From positions 95,817 through 159,816 of the forward strand of contig CALKTD010000010.1 in NCBI GenBank assembly GCA_937997345.1: a DNA stretch of 64,000 bases. Direction: 5' to 3'. This DNA is from an uncultured Atopobium sp. (GTDB lineage Bacteria > Actinomycetota > Coriobacteriia > Coriobacteriales > Atopobiaceae). A model generated the notes under the pieces. That model was not told the origin of the DNA. It did not search any database and worked only from the letters and a program-made list of their open reading frames with translations. Shown in pieces: positions 52,149 through 60,634 of the stretch (positions are counted from its first letter, which is position 1; each line of letters opens with the position of its first letter). A program made the position numbers and the translations under genes.

Positions 52149-53318
52149 ATGACTAAAATGTATCCACGCGATAATAACCACAATCCAGTAATTGTCACTG
52201 GTTTTGGAGGAAAAGATGGTCAGCGTCGTGAGCTTACTATGCCCGCTCGCTATGCCATCAATGCAATTCTTGTTGCGCTCTTTGTCTTTGGCGGAAATTT
52301 ACTGGTAGGAGAGGGTCTTATTTCTCGCTATCAGACCGTTGTTTTTGAACAAATTGGCGTTTATGTTTTGATGACTGTTTCTCTGAACATTGTTACCGGT
52401 TATCTGGGACAGCTTCCTCTGGGTCACGCTGGCTTCATGTCCATTGGTGGTTATGCCTGCGCTATCTTTATCATTCGTATGATGCCACTCTTTGGTCTGG
52501 ACGCTCAGTCCATGGCCTCAGGCTCTACACCTGCAGTTATTCTTTTTGTTGTGGGCCTTTTGTTTGGCGGCATTTGCGCCGCTCTGATGGGTGTAGTTAT
52601 TGGTATTCCAGCGCTTCGTCTTCGCGGTGATTACCTGGCCATCATTACTCTGGGTTTTGCAGAGATCATTCGTGTTGTCCTGGTAAACATTGACTCTGCT
52701 CTTGGCTTTAAACTTACTGGTGGCGCATCGGGTCTGACTGGTATTCCTGCTTATACGGGTTATCTGAATACTGCCATTGTGGTTTCACTTGCTATCTTTG
52801 CTATTCACACTCTGATGAAGTCTAGGCATGGCCGCGCTATTCTCGCCATTCGTGATAACGAGATTGCTGCAGAGGCATCAGGCGTTAACACCACCTACTA
52901 CAAGACCCTCGCTTTTGTTTTCTCCGCATTCCTTGCTGGAATTGCTGGCGGCCTCTACGCAGGCTGCATCGGCGTTATGGCACCAGCTAAGTTTGGCTTC
53001 ATGAAGTCTGTTGAGATTTTGGTTATGGTTGTTTTGGGCGGCATGGGTTCTATGTTTGGTTCTGTTGTGTCTGCAACTGTCCTGACCGTGCTTCCAGAGG
53101 CTCTTCGAGCCTTTGCTGACTACCGTATGGTTGCCTATGCAATCGTATTGATTCTGGTCATGATCTTTAGGCCAGAGGGTCTGTTTGGCTCTTATGATTT
53201 CTCGCTGTCTCGCATCATCGAGCGAGTCATGAACAGGGATTTCCCTTGGAACAAAGATGACTCGGATGAGCAGACAGACGTGCAGGTAGAAGCCTCAACT
53301 GATTCGAAGGAGGCGTAA
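52149..53318 (+). CDS. livM: Branched-chain amino-acid ABC transporter permease
   Basis: 389 aa. About ten membrane helices after a 35-residue cytoplasmic N terminus, and a charged Asp/Glu-rich C-terminal tail (NKDDSDEQTDVQVEAS). LNIVTGYLGQLPLGHAGFMSIGGYA, IPALRLRGDYLAIITLGFAEIIRV and the coupling segment RHGRAILAIRDNEIAAEASGVN are LivM signatures. The ATG at 52149 has GGAGG five bases upstream. An in-frame reading back to 52080 overlaps livH and is rejected. Confidence 0.94.
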   Translation: MTKMYPRDNNHNPVIVTGFGGKDGQRRELTMPARYAINAILVALFVFGGNLLVGEGLISRYQTVVFEQIGVYVLMTVSLNIVTGYLGQLPLGHAGFMSIGGYACAIFIIRMMPLFGLDAQSMASGSTPAVILFVVGLLFGGICAALMGVVIGIPALRLRGDYLAIITLGFAEIIRVVLVNIDSALGFKLTGGASGLTGIPAYTGYLNTAIVVSLAIFAIHTLMKSRHGRAILAIRDNEIAAEASGVNTTYYKTLAFVFSAFLAGIAGGLYAGCIGVMAPAKFGFMKSVEILVMVVLGGMGSMFGSVVSATVLTVLPEALRAFADYRMVAYAIVLILVMIFRPEGLFGSYDFSLSRIIERVMNRDFPWNKDDSDEQTDVQVEASTDSKEA

Positions 53319-53323
53319 GAGTA

Positions 53324-54169
53324 ATGGCAACTAAAAGCGCTACAAAACTTATTAGACAAGAGTCTCCTAACCTCATTCCTGAGCGAGACCTTGGTGCAAT
53401 TCCAGTTCTTCAAGCTGAGCACTTGGGCATTGATTTTGGCGGTTTGACTGCTGTTAATGACTTCAACATTGCTCTTGGTCCTACCGAGATTTCTGGCATT
53501 ATTGGTCCAAACGGTGCAGGTAAAACAACTGTCTTCAACTTGCTTACCTGTGTCTATAAGCCAACACGCGGTTCTGTCATGATTGACGGCTATGATCTTG
53601 CTGGTAAGAGCGTTGTTGAGGCAAATCATATGGGTATTGCTCGAACCTTCCAGAACATTCGCCTGTTCAACAACATGACTGTTATGGAGAATATCCAGGT
53701 TGGCCAGGGTAGTCACATGACATCTCACTTCTTTGAGGATGTCTTCCGCCTTCCATCTCACTGGAAGCAGGAAAAAGAGAGCGCTGATAACGCTCGCGAG
53801 CTGCTGCGCATTTTTGGCATGGAGAATCTTGCAAATACCCTTGCAGGCAACCTGCCTTATGGTGCTCAGCGTAAGCTTGAGATTCTTCGCGCTCTGGCAA
53901 CGCAGCCTAAGATTTTGTTGCTCGACGAGCCAGCTGCTGGTATGAACCCAGCAGAGACTGACGAGCTTATGGAGAACGTCCTTAAGATTCGCGACGACTT
54001 CAAGATTGCCGTTCTTCTCATTGAGCACGACATGAAGTTTGTTATGGGTATCTGCGAGGGTTTGGCTGTTCTTGACCACGGCAACATCATTGCAAAAGGA
54101 ACGCCAGAAGAGGTTCAGAACAATCCTCGCGTTATCGAGGCATATCTTGGAAAGCAGGAGGTGCGCTAA
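53324..54169 (+). CDS. livG: Branched-chain amino-acid ABC transporter ATP-binding protein
   Basis: 281 aa. Walker A GPNGAGKTT (61-69). The Q-loop is in GIARTFQNIRLFNNMTV, the signature region is LPYGAQRKLEILRAL (a LivG-type variant of LSGGQ), and Walker B is KILLLDEPAAGMNP. The C-terminal NNPRVIEAYLGKQ is typical of LivG. It has a 25-residue N-terminal extension. The Shine-Dalgarno is GGAGG, 10 bp upstream. Its stop overlaps the livF start (TAATG). Confidence 0.94.
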   Translation: MATKSATKLIRQESPNLIPERDLGAIPVLQAEHLGIDFGGLTAVNDFNIALGPTEISGIIGPNGAGKTTVFNLLTCVYKPTRGSVMIDGYDLAGKSVVEANHMGIARTFQNIRLFNNMTVMENIQVGQGSHMTSHFFEDVFRLPSHWKQEKESADNARELLRIFGMENLANTLAGNLPYGAQRKLEILRALATQPKILLLDEPAAGMNPAETDELMENVLKIRDDFKIAVLLIEHDMKFVMGICEGLAVLDHGNIIAKGTPEEVQNNPRVIEAYLGKQEVR

Positions 54170-54918
54170 TGGCCACTGATACTACAAATACCCAGGCAGC
54201 TGGCGCAGGAAAGACCCTGCTGTCCGTCAAGGATCTTAATGTTTCCTATGGCGCTATCCATGCAGTTCAGGGCATTTCTTTTGACATCCATGAGGGCGAG
54301 ATTGTTACCCTTATTGGCGCAAATGGTGCAGGTAAATCAACTACACTGAACACCATTGCTGGCCTGGTAAAGCCAGATTCTGGCACCATTACACTTGGCG
54401 AGAAAAACCTTGTAGGTCAGCGCGCTCACAAGATTGTTGAGGCTGGCCTGGCACTGTGTCCTGAGGGTCGCCGTGTGTTTTCTCGCATGAGTGTTGCTGA
54501 AAACCTCGAGATGGGCGGCTATACGCAGCCCGATTCCCAGAACGCTAAGACCGTCAAGATGGTCTACGAGCATTTTCCACGTCTTCGTGAGCGCAAGAAT
54601 CAGCTGGCAGGAACGCTGTCTGGCGGCGAGCAACAGATGCTTGCCATGGGTCGTGCTCTGATGAGCAGGCCAAAGCTTTTGATGCTCGACGAGCCTTCCA
54701 TGGGTCTGGCGCCTATTCTGATTGAGGAGATCTTCCAGATCATTCGTCAACTTGGCGATGCGGGAACCACTATTTTGCTGGTCGAGCAGAACGCTAATAT
54801 GGCACTTAAGGTTGCTGACCGTGCATACGTTCTTGAGCTTGGTAAGGTTGCTAAGCACGGAACTGGCCAGGAGCTTCTCCACGACGATGACGTTCGTAAG
54901 GCTTACCTTGGCGCATAA
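54169..54918 (+). CDS. livF: Branched-chain amino-acid ABC transporter ATP-binding protein
   Basis: 249 aa. Walker A GANGAGKST (50-58), AGLALCPEGRRVFSRMSVAENLEMGGY, signature LSGGEQQMLAMGRAL and Walker B LLMLDEPSMGLAP are classic LivF. The C terminus RKAYLGA matches. The ATG overlaps the livG stop. It is last gene of the transporter operon, with a terminator at 55021. It carries a GGCGAGAAAAACC word at 54397. Confidence 0.95.
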   Translation: MATDTTNTQAAGAGKTLLSVKDLNVSYGAIHAVQGISFDIHEGEIVTLIGANGAGKSTTLNTIAGLVKPDSGTITLGEKNLVGQRAHKIVEAGLALCPEGRRVFSRMSVAENLEMGGYTQPDSQNAKTVKMVYEHFPRLRERKNQLAGTLSGGEQQMLAMGRALMSRPKLLMLDEPSMGLAPILIEEIFQIIRQLGDAGTTILLVEQNANMALKVADRAYVLELGKVAKHGTGQELLHDDDVRKAYLGA

Positions 54919-55020
54919 TCGCAGCTTACAGTAAACGCACCACTGCGCTAAATGCGTCTCATCGGTTGACGTGCCACAGCGATGAACGCGTGACTGCGGA
55001 AAACGTGACTTAAACAACAA

Positions 55021-55053
55021 CTCGGCTCCCACACAACGTAGGAGCCGGGTTTT
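55021..55053 (+). terminator. Intrinsic terminator of liv operon
   Basis: CTCGGCTCC and GGAGCCGGG form a 9-bp stem followed by TTTT, about 100 bp after the livF stop. Confidence 0.75.
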
Positions 55054-55172
55054 GGATCAAAATTGGGTTTCTCGACACATAATTAGTGTACTTTTGGATT
55101 AATTGAGCTTCAAAAATCTACATTCAGCAGTGTGGCGCACATAATAGCATCGGTTTTGGACTAGATATAGGT

Positions 55173-55214
55173 ACTTGGCGAGAAAAACGCGCTGCTCAGC
55201 GGCCGAGAAACCCG
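55173..55214 (+). repeat. Dispersed repeat carrying two CGAGAAA words, copy 2
   Basis: ACTTGGCGAGAAAAACG is followed, at the same 25-nt spacing as at 37867, by CCGAGAAACCCG (55203). It lies between the convergent livF and thrB genes and leads directly into GC-rich repeats. Confidence 0.65.
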
Positions 55215-55334
55215 AACACTCGTAACCGTAGTTCTACCCGAGCATTCGAACCGCGCTCGTAACCGCGCCTGTACCCGCACTTGTGTACGCGCCCGAACCG
55301 CGCTCGTAACTGCGTTCGTAGCCACCCGCCGCGT
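55213..55334 (+). repeat. GC-rich low-complexity repeats downstream of thrB
   Basis: Short degenerate units such as CTCGTAACCGCGC recur, with a near-identical 21-bp copy pair starting CGAACCGCGCTCGTAAC at 55247 and 55294. The composition is far from the surrounding 46-48 % GC. No gene is credible here, and the region lies at the 3' end of thrB. Confidence 0.5.
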
Positions 55335-55353
55335 GGTGCTCGCAAACGCTACG

Positions 55354-56283
55354 TTAGATTTCGTCGAAAGTGTTGTGGTGTTGCTGACCATCGTCCAAGG
55401 TGAGGACGGTACCCAGAAGCGCTGGCTCAAGAATCTGAATCCAGAGATCGCCTCTGACTTGCTTGGCATTCTCGGCAACCGCTCGCGCAGTAACGGGGGA
55501 ATCGCAGATTGCAACCATAGTGGCGCCCGAACCAGAAATGACAAACGTGCATGCTCGAGCAAGCTTTGCAACTTGCTTGAGCTCCTCGAAATCAGGGATG
55601 AGCTCTTTGCGATACGGCTCGTGCAGCTTATCGTTGCATGCCGCTGCTAACAGTCCACCGTTTCCTGTTTCAAGTGCGTGAGTAACAGCAACGGTACGTC
55701 CCATCTGGTAAACGGCCGTTTCAAGTGAGACTTCCTGCGGAACTACCTTGCGGGCATCCTCAGTGTTGACGGTGTAAGGAGGCGCAATCGCAACAAAAGA
55801 AAGTCCGCGTGCTACCAGCCTTCGAGTGCAAATGGTATGCCCACCCTCAACAAATGACGAGGTCAGGCCACCGTAAATTGCAGGAGCAACGTTATCGGGA
55901 TGGCCCTCAAAATGGCAGGCAAAGTCGAGCGCGCGTTCAGGATCCCAGCCGCTGTGAGACTCGGTCATTGCGGCCGCAATGCCTGCAATAACGCAGGTAG
56001 AGCTTGAGCCTAGACCGCCAGAAAGCGGAATAGGAGAGTCAATGGTGATGTGCTTAGGAGTAGGCTCTTCGCCCAGCTTTTCGCAGGCTCGAACATAAGA
56101 CGTCCATACAAGGTTGTCGTCGTTTCTGAACTGCTCGGGACAGCCGTCAATGATGAGCGTAGGAGATTCCCTAAACGTAATTTTTGCGCGCAGGTTAAAT
56201 GCAAGGCCCAGTGTATCGTAGCCGACGCCAATGTTTGCAGAGGTAGCAGGTACAGAAACGGTCAAGATGGTGTTGTCGAGCAT
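55354..56283 (-). CDS. thrB: Homoserine kinase
   Basis: 309 aa GHMP kinase phosphorylating homoserine for threonine synthesis. VPATSANIGVGYDTLGLAFNL (11-31) and the ATP loop PLSGGLGSSSTCVIAGIAAA are the signatures. FVISGSGATMVAIC is the third GHMP motif. The start ATG has AGG upstream and lies 22 bp inside the 3' end of thrC, so the two are translationally coupled. It is followed by unusual GC-rich repeats rather than a clear terminator. Confidence 0.95.
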   Translation of the reverse strand: MLDNTILTVSVPATSANIGVGYDTLGLAFNLRAKITFRESPTLIIDGCPEQFRNDDNLVWTSYVRACEKLGEEPTPKHITIDSPIPLSGGLGSSSTCVIAGIAAAMTESHSGWDPERALDFACHFEGHPDNVAPAIYGGLTSSFVEGGHTICTRRLVARGLSFVAIAPPYTVNTEDARKVVPQEVSLETAVYQMGRTVAVTHALETGNGGLLAAACNDKLHEPYRKELIPDFEELKQVAKLARACTFVISGSGATMVAICDSPVTARAVAENAKQVRGDLWIQILEPALLGTVLTLDDGQQHHNTFDEI

Positions 56284-57851
56284 GTAGAACCTGCTTTCTC
56301 AGAGTCTAACAAGCAAAAAATACGCCCGCATGCTTCAGAAACGTATGAAGCAAGCTGTTCCTTCTCGCGAACGTCAGTATGAATGATAACGTTATCATTC
56401 AGCGATGAAAGCTGGATTGGCGGATTAGTGCACGTGATTTCGGCGAGCGTATGCATGCACGCAAAGTCGTCCAGGCCAGCGGTCGAGTGGCCCAGCGCGG
56501 CAAGCACGTCGGACGAGAACTTATACGGGCTTGCAGTGGACAGACAAACGCGCACGTTACCCGCCTGGCGAGAAACCCTGTCAAGCACGTGCTTTGCGAC
56601 GGCTGTGTGAGGATCAATCAGCACACGACAATTCTCCCAGGTAGAACGGATAGTCTTACGCGTCTGGTCATCGGTGGCAAAGCCAGCGTCAAAGGTTTCG
56701 CGAATGGCGTCCATCACCTGAGCAGGTACCGTGTAGATACCCTTGGTTACTAGCTGGTTCATCAGATAGCTGACAAGCTCGGTGTCTTTGCTAGATGCAA
56801 GATAGAGGAGTCGTTCAAGGTTTGATGAAACCAGAATGTCCATCGATGGCGAGATAGTCTTTTCAAATGCACGTCTACGATCGTAGATGCCTGTTTCCAA
56901 GAAATCGGTCAGCACCTTATTGCTGTTAGAAGCCACAATGAGGCGATCGACAGGAAGTCCCATTTCTTTTGCAAAGTAACCTGCAAGGACGTCGCCAAAG
57001 TTACCAGTTGGAACACAGAAAGTAATCTTTTGACCCTGGGTGATGGCGCCCTTGGCAACAAGCTGGGCATAGGCGTCAAAGTAGTAGGTTACCTGTGGAG
57101 CCAAACGACCAATATTGATTGAGTTTGCGCTGGAAAGTACGGTTCCCTTACCGGCCAACTCATGTGCCAACTCCTTGTTAGCAAAGATTGCCTTAGCGGC
57201 GTTTTGAGCGTCGTCAAAATTGCCTTTAACAGCGCAAACAGCCACGTTAGAGCCTTTTTGAGTTACCATCTGCAGGCGTTGAATATCAGAAACTTTGCCT
57301 TCTGGATAAAAGACGGTAATGCCCATGCCAGGAACATCCTTGAAGCCTTCAAGTGCAGCTTTGCCAGTGTCTCCAGAAGTTGCGGTTACAATCATGATGT
57401 TCTTGCCAGGTGTATCGGCGGCATCAGCTGTGCCAGCATTGCCTGCGGAGCCAGCCGCGTCCGCGTCCTCGCGAGCAACGCTCATCAAGCGGGGGAGCAT
57501 CTGAAGTGCAACGTCTTTGAAGGCAGAGGTTGGACCGTGGAAGAGCTCCAATAGCCAGTCTTCTCCAATGGCAGAGACAGGCGTGATTGCCTGGGTATCC
57601 CACTGAGAGCCATATGCGCCCTCAATACAGCGAGTCAACTCTTCAGCAGAGTAGTCATCCAGCAGAGCGGAAAGCACGTCGAAAGCTATAGACTTAAAGC
57701 CCTGCGAACAAACCTTTGCAAGATCGAGGGGTTTCTCGTCAATAGAATCTTGTATGTAAAGGCCGCCGTCGGGAGCAATTCCCTGCAAAATGGCCTGTTT
57801 AGCCAAGACGGTATGGTCAGAGCTTCTTGTGCTGTGATATGCGACGGCCAT
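56262..57851 (-). CDS. thrC: Threonine synthase
   Basis: 529 aa, PLP enzyme converting O-phosphohomoserine to threonine. The PLP lysine is K112 in LFHGPTSAFKDVALQMLP. The N-terminal MAVAYHSTRSSDHT and APDGGLYI are typical of the long bacterial/fungal class. TATSGDTGKAALEGF and FCVPTGNFGDVLAGYFAKEMGLP follow. A short Ala/Gly insertion lies around 127-140 (DADAAGSAGNAGTADAADTP). The ATG at 57851 has GGTGG four bases upstream; I reject the 14 in-frame residues before it. A 22-bp perfect palindrome lies in its coding sequence at 56380-56401. Confidence 0.95.
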   Translation of the reverse strand: MAVAYHSTRSSDHTVLAKQAILQGIAPDGGLYIQDSIDEKPLDLAKVCSQGFKSIAFDVLSALLDDYSAEELTRCIEGAYGSQWDTQAITPVSAIGEDWLLELFHGPTSAFKDVALQMLPRLMSVAREDADAAGSAGNAGTADAADTPGKNIMIVTATSGDTGKAALEGFKDVPGMGITVFYPEGKVSDIQRLQMVTQKGSNVAVCAVKGNFDDAQNAAKAIFANKELAHELAGKGTVLSSANSINIGRLAPQVTYYFDAYAQLVAKGAITQGQKITFCVPTGNFGDVLAGYFAKEMGLPVDRLIVASNSNKVLTDFLETGIYDRRRAFEKTISPSMDILVSSNLERLLYLASSKDTELVSYLMNQLVTKGIYTVPAQVMDAIRETFDAGFATDDQTRKTIRSTWENCRVLIDPHTAVAKHVLDRVSRQAGNVRVCLSTASPYKFSSDVLAALGHSTAGLDDFACMHTLAEITCTNPPIQLSSLNDNVIIHTDVREKEQLASYVSEACGRIFCLLDSEKAGSTCSTTPS

Positions 57852-57904
57852 GAAACCACCAATCTTTAGAACGTTCCGCGTTTTGCGCGTCATGTGTTGT
57901 GCGT

Positions 57905-57917
57905 GCGCAAATTGCGC
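57905..57917. promoter_or_regulatory. Short palindrome upstream of thrC
   Basis: GCGCAAATTGCGC is symmetric about its central base and lies about 55 bp before the thrC start, in the 310-bp divergent space between thrC and hom. It could be an operator, but there is no further support. Confidence 0.25.
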
Positions 57918-58161
57918 GAGCCGCGTGTTGCGTTTCTATTATTTTAACAGTGAGAAGTAAATGTCGCTTGTAACATAGAATTGTTCATAGCATTATGAAG
58001 ACGAGAAAAACTGTCGATTAGATTCTGTCTAGGTTTTTGGTAGTTTTTGTCTATGAGATTGTTATCAGTGCAGTCACCTTTGCGTGCGGTTGTCCTTGCT
58101 CCGCAATTACCTTTGCTGGCAATTGGTTTTCTCGTAAAACGACTGCTAGATTTGGAGTTAT

Positions 58162-59301
58162 ATGCAAAACGTTGCCCTACTTGGATTTGGAACGGTTGGT
58201 GCTTCAGTTGCGCGCATTCTTGATGAGCGCGTTTCTGACGTTAATCTGACGTCCATCTTGGTTAGAGCTGGTAAAGAGCACGTTGACCCTCGTGCAATGT
58301 CTGATTTTGATGCGCTCTTGTCTGACCCTGCGCTCGATACAGTTGTTGAGTGCATGGGTGGCCTCTCGCCAGCCTATGAATACATCAAAGCTGCGCTGGC
58401 TGCTAAGAAAAATGTAGTCACCTCAAATAAAGCCGTGGTATCTGCTCATTTTGAGAAGTTTATGACCCTTGCCGCTGAAGCGGGAGTCAACTTTAAGATT
58501 GAAGCTTGCGTGTGTGGCGGTATTCCTTGGATTGCTGGAATTCAGAAAGTTCGTCGTATTGACGAGATTTCTGCGTTCTGGGGAATCATGAATGGAACCA
58601 CCAACTACATTGTCTATTCCATGCTCAAAGACGGAACGGACTTTGCCGAGGTTTTGAGCAAGGCTCAGGAATTGGGTTACGCTGAGCGAGACCCGTCAAG
58701 CGATATCGACGGTATTGATGTTCGCTCTAAGACAATGATTTCTGCATCCATTGCCTTCGACGTAATCTGCACAGACCAGATTCCTATGTCTGGTATCAGA
58801 AACTTAACTAAGCGCGATCTTGCCATGTTTGGCAGTCACGATATGACTATCAAGCTTTTTGGACGAGGTGTCTCCAATGGATTATCGTATGCGGTAGCAG
58901 TTGAGCCAGTTGCTGTGCCGCTTTCAACCATTGAGGCCAACGTTCCAACTAACTTTAACGTTGCTACCGCTGTGGGAAACACCATTGGTGAGCTCAAGTT
59001 TTATGGTCAAGGCGCTGGTGGCGATCCAACGGCAAATGCCGTCGTGCAGGATATTATTGACTGTTCCAGCGCTCCAGCTGGAATCCAGCAGACCTTCTCG
59101 TCTGATCTTTCGTATAATCCAGAGCTACTTGTTTCCGACTATGTGTTTAGGACACAGGCCAATATTTCAGGCGGTACGTTCTGGGAGCCGGGTGCTCAGT
59201 TGGTTAAAAATCTAAGTGCCGAGAAGGCCCGCGAACGTTTAACCAACGCACTTTCGCAAGATCCTACAACCTTTATGGCTGCACTTGAAAAGAGGAATTA
59301 G
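58162..59301 (+). CDS. hom: Homoserine dehydrogenase
   Basis: 379 aa. Reduces aspartate semialdehyde to homoserine. The NAD(P) motif is ALLGFGTVGASVARIL (4-19). VTSNKAVVSAHFEKF, CVCGGIPWI, GIMNGTTNYIVYSM and ELGYAERDPSSDIDGIDVRSK are the catalytic and substrate strings. It is about 50 residues shorter than typical forms and lacks the C-terminal ACT domain, so threonine feedback through that domain is not expected. The start ATG has GGAG. It is first gene of hom-lysC-asd, divergent from thrC-thrB. Confidence 0.94.
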   Translation: MQNVALLGFGTVGASVARILDERVSDVNLTSILVRAGKEHVDPRAMSDFDALLSDPALDTVVECMGGLSPAYEYIKAALAAKKNVVTSNKAVVSAHFEKFMTLAAEAGVNFKIEACVCGGIPWIAGIQKVRRIDEISAFWGIMNGTTNYIVYSMLKDGTDFAEVLSKAQELGYAERDPSSDIDGIDVRSKTMISASIAFDVICTDQIPMSGIRNLTKRDLAMFGSHDMTIKLFGRGVSNGLSYAVAVEPVAVPLSTIEANVPTNFNVATAVGNTIGELKFYGQGAGGDPTANAVVQDIIDCSSAPAGIQQTFSSDLSYNPELLVSDYVFRTQANISGGTFWEPGAQLVKNLSAEKARERLTNALSQDPTTFMAALEKRN

Positions 59302-59303
59302 AA

Positions 59304-60632
59304 ATGATCAAAATTGCAAAATTTGGCGGCTCAAGTGTTGCTTCTGCAGAGCAGTTCAAAAAAATTAAAGCTATTGTTGAGGCTGACCCTGATAGACGCT
59401 TTATTGTCTCGTCTGCAGCGGGAAAGCGTCATTCAACCGACAATAAGATTACCGACCTTCTGCTGCTGGTAAATGCTCATATTGAGTATCACGTTGACTG
59501 CACTTCTTTGCTTGCAGATATCGAAGCTCGCTTTGTGGAGATTGCTGACAAGCTAGGAGTTGCATGGCCTGTCGCCGAAGAGTTTGAGAAGTTTGCTTCA
59601 AACATCAAGTCCTTCTCGCCAGAGTATGTAGTAAGTAGAGGCGAGTGGTTTACCTGCCAGATTCTTGCTGAGTATCTTGGACTGCCATTTGTTGATGCTG
59701 CTGACGTTATGCTGTTCCATCATGATGGCACCATTGATATGGAGCGCACTGCTTCTAGACTCAAAGAGGTTGTTACTCGCAGCGGCTCGTTTGTGCTGCC
59801 TGGCTTCTATGGTGCTACCGTTGACGGCGCAATTAAGCTGTTCCAGCGCGGTGGCGGAGATATTACCGGTGCCATTGTTGCTCGCTGCCTAGATGCTGAT
59901 TTGTATGAGAACTGGACTGACGTTTCTGGCTTCCTTTCTGCGGATCCTCGCATTGTTCAGAATCCACGCGCTATTGGCCGCATTACCTTTGACGAGATGC
60001 GCGAGCTTTCTTACATGGGCGCTTCCGTTCTTCAGGAAGAGGCAATTTTCCCCGTTCGCGAGGCAAACATTCCAATTCAGATTAAGAATACTAACCGTCC
60101 AGAAGATACAGGTACGGTTATCCGTGAGACCGCAGATGGCGATACAAACGAGCATTTGATTACAGGTATTGCAGGTAAGAAGGACTTCCTGGCTATTCAC
60201 GTCAAGAAGGCTCACATGTCCAACGAAGTTGGCGTCATCAGCCGTGCACTCAATATTGTTGAGCGCTACGGCGTCTCTGTTGAGCACATTCCAACAGGCG
60301 TTGATTCGTTTGGTATCGTGGTAAATGCCTCCGACGTAAAGGATACGGTTTATTCCATCATTAGCGATATTCGTCGCGAGATTGAGCCTGATGACATTAC
60401 GATGGTAGACCGTTTAGCTCTTGTTTCTGTTGTTGGTCGTAATATGTTTAGACGTTCCGGTACCTCTGGTAAGATCTTTGGCGCGCTGGGCAACGCTGGC
60501 GTCAACATTCGCATGATTACGCAGAGCTCGGAAGAGATTAGTATTATTGTGGGCGTCGATAATGCCGACTTTGATCGCACAATTGGCGTCATTTATAACG
60601 GATTTGTTCGTGACGAAATGGTTTCGAGGTAA
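59304..60632 (+). CDS. lysC: Aspartate kinase
   Basis: 442 aa. Phosphorylates aspartate, the first step of the whole pathway. KFGGSSVASAEQFKKI (6-21) is the nucleotide-binding signature; ENWTDVSGFLSADPRIVQNPRAIGRITFDEMRELSYMGASVLQEEAI is the catalytic C-lobe. Two C-terminal ACT domains follow (about 290-365 and 370-440, with LVSVVGRNMFRRSGTSGKIFGALGNAGVNI), so end-product feedback is likely. The start ATG has AGAGGA; the gene is 2 bp after hom. Confidence 0.95.
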   Translation: MIKIAKFGGSSVASAEQFKKIKAIVEADPDRRFIVSSAAGKRHSTDNKITDLLLLVNAHIEYHVDCTSLLADIEARFVEIADKLGVAWPVAEEFEKFASNIKSFSPEYVVSRGEWFTCQILAEYLGLPFVDAADVMLFHHDGTIDMERTASRLKEVVTRSGSFVLPGFYGATVDGAIKLFQRGGGDITGAIVARCLDADLYENWTDVSGFLSADPRIVQNPRAIGRITFDEMRELSYMGASVLQEEAIFPVREANIPIQIKNTNRPEDTGTVIRETADGDTNEHLITGIAGKKDFLAIHVKKAHMSNEVGVISRALNIVERYGVSVEHIPTGVDSFGIVVNASDVKDTVYSIISDIRREIEPDDITMVDRLALVSVVGRNMFRRSGTSGKIFGALGNAGVNIRMITQSSEEISIIVGVDNADFDRTIGVIYNGFVRDEMVSR

Positions 60633-60634
60633 CT

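Noticed and set aside
55161..55571. 136-codon minus-strand gene overlapping the 3' part of thrB
   Set aside because: It is out of frame with thrB over conserved GHMP-kinase sequence and then runs into GC-rich repeats; a shadow frame.
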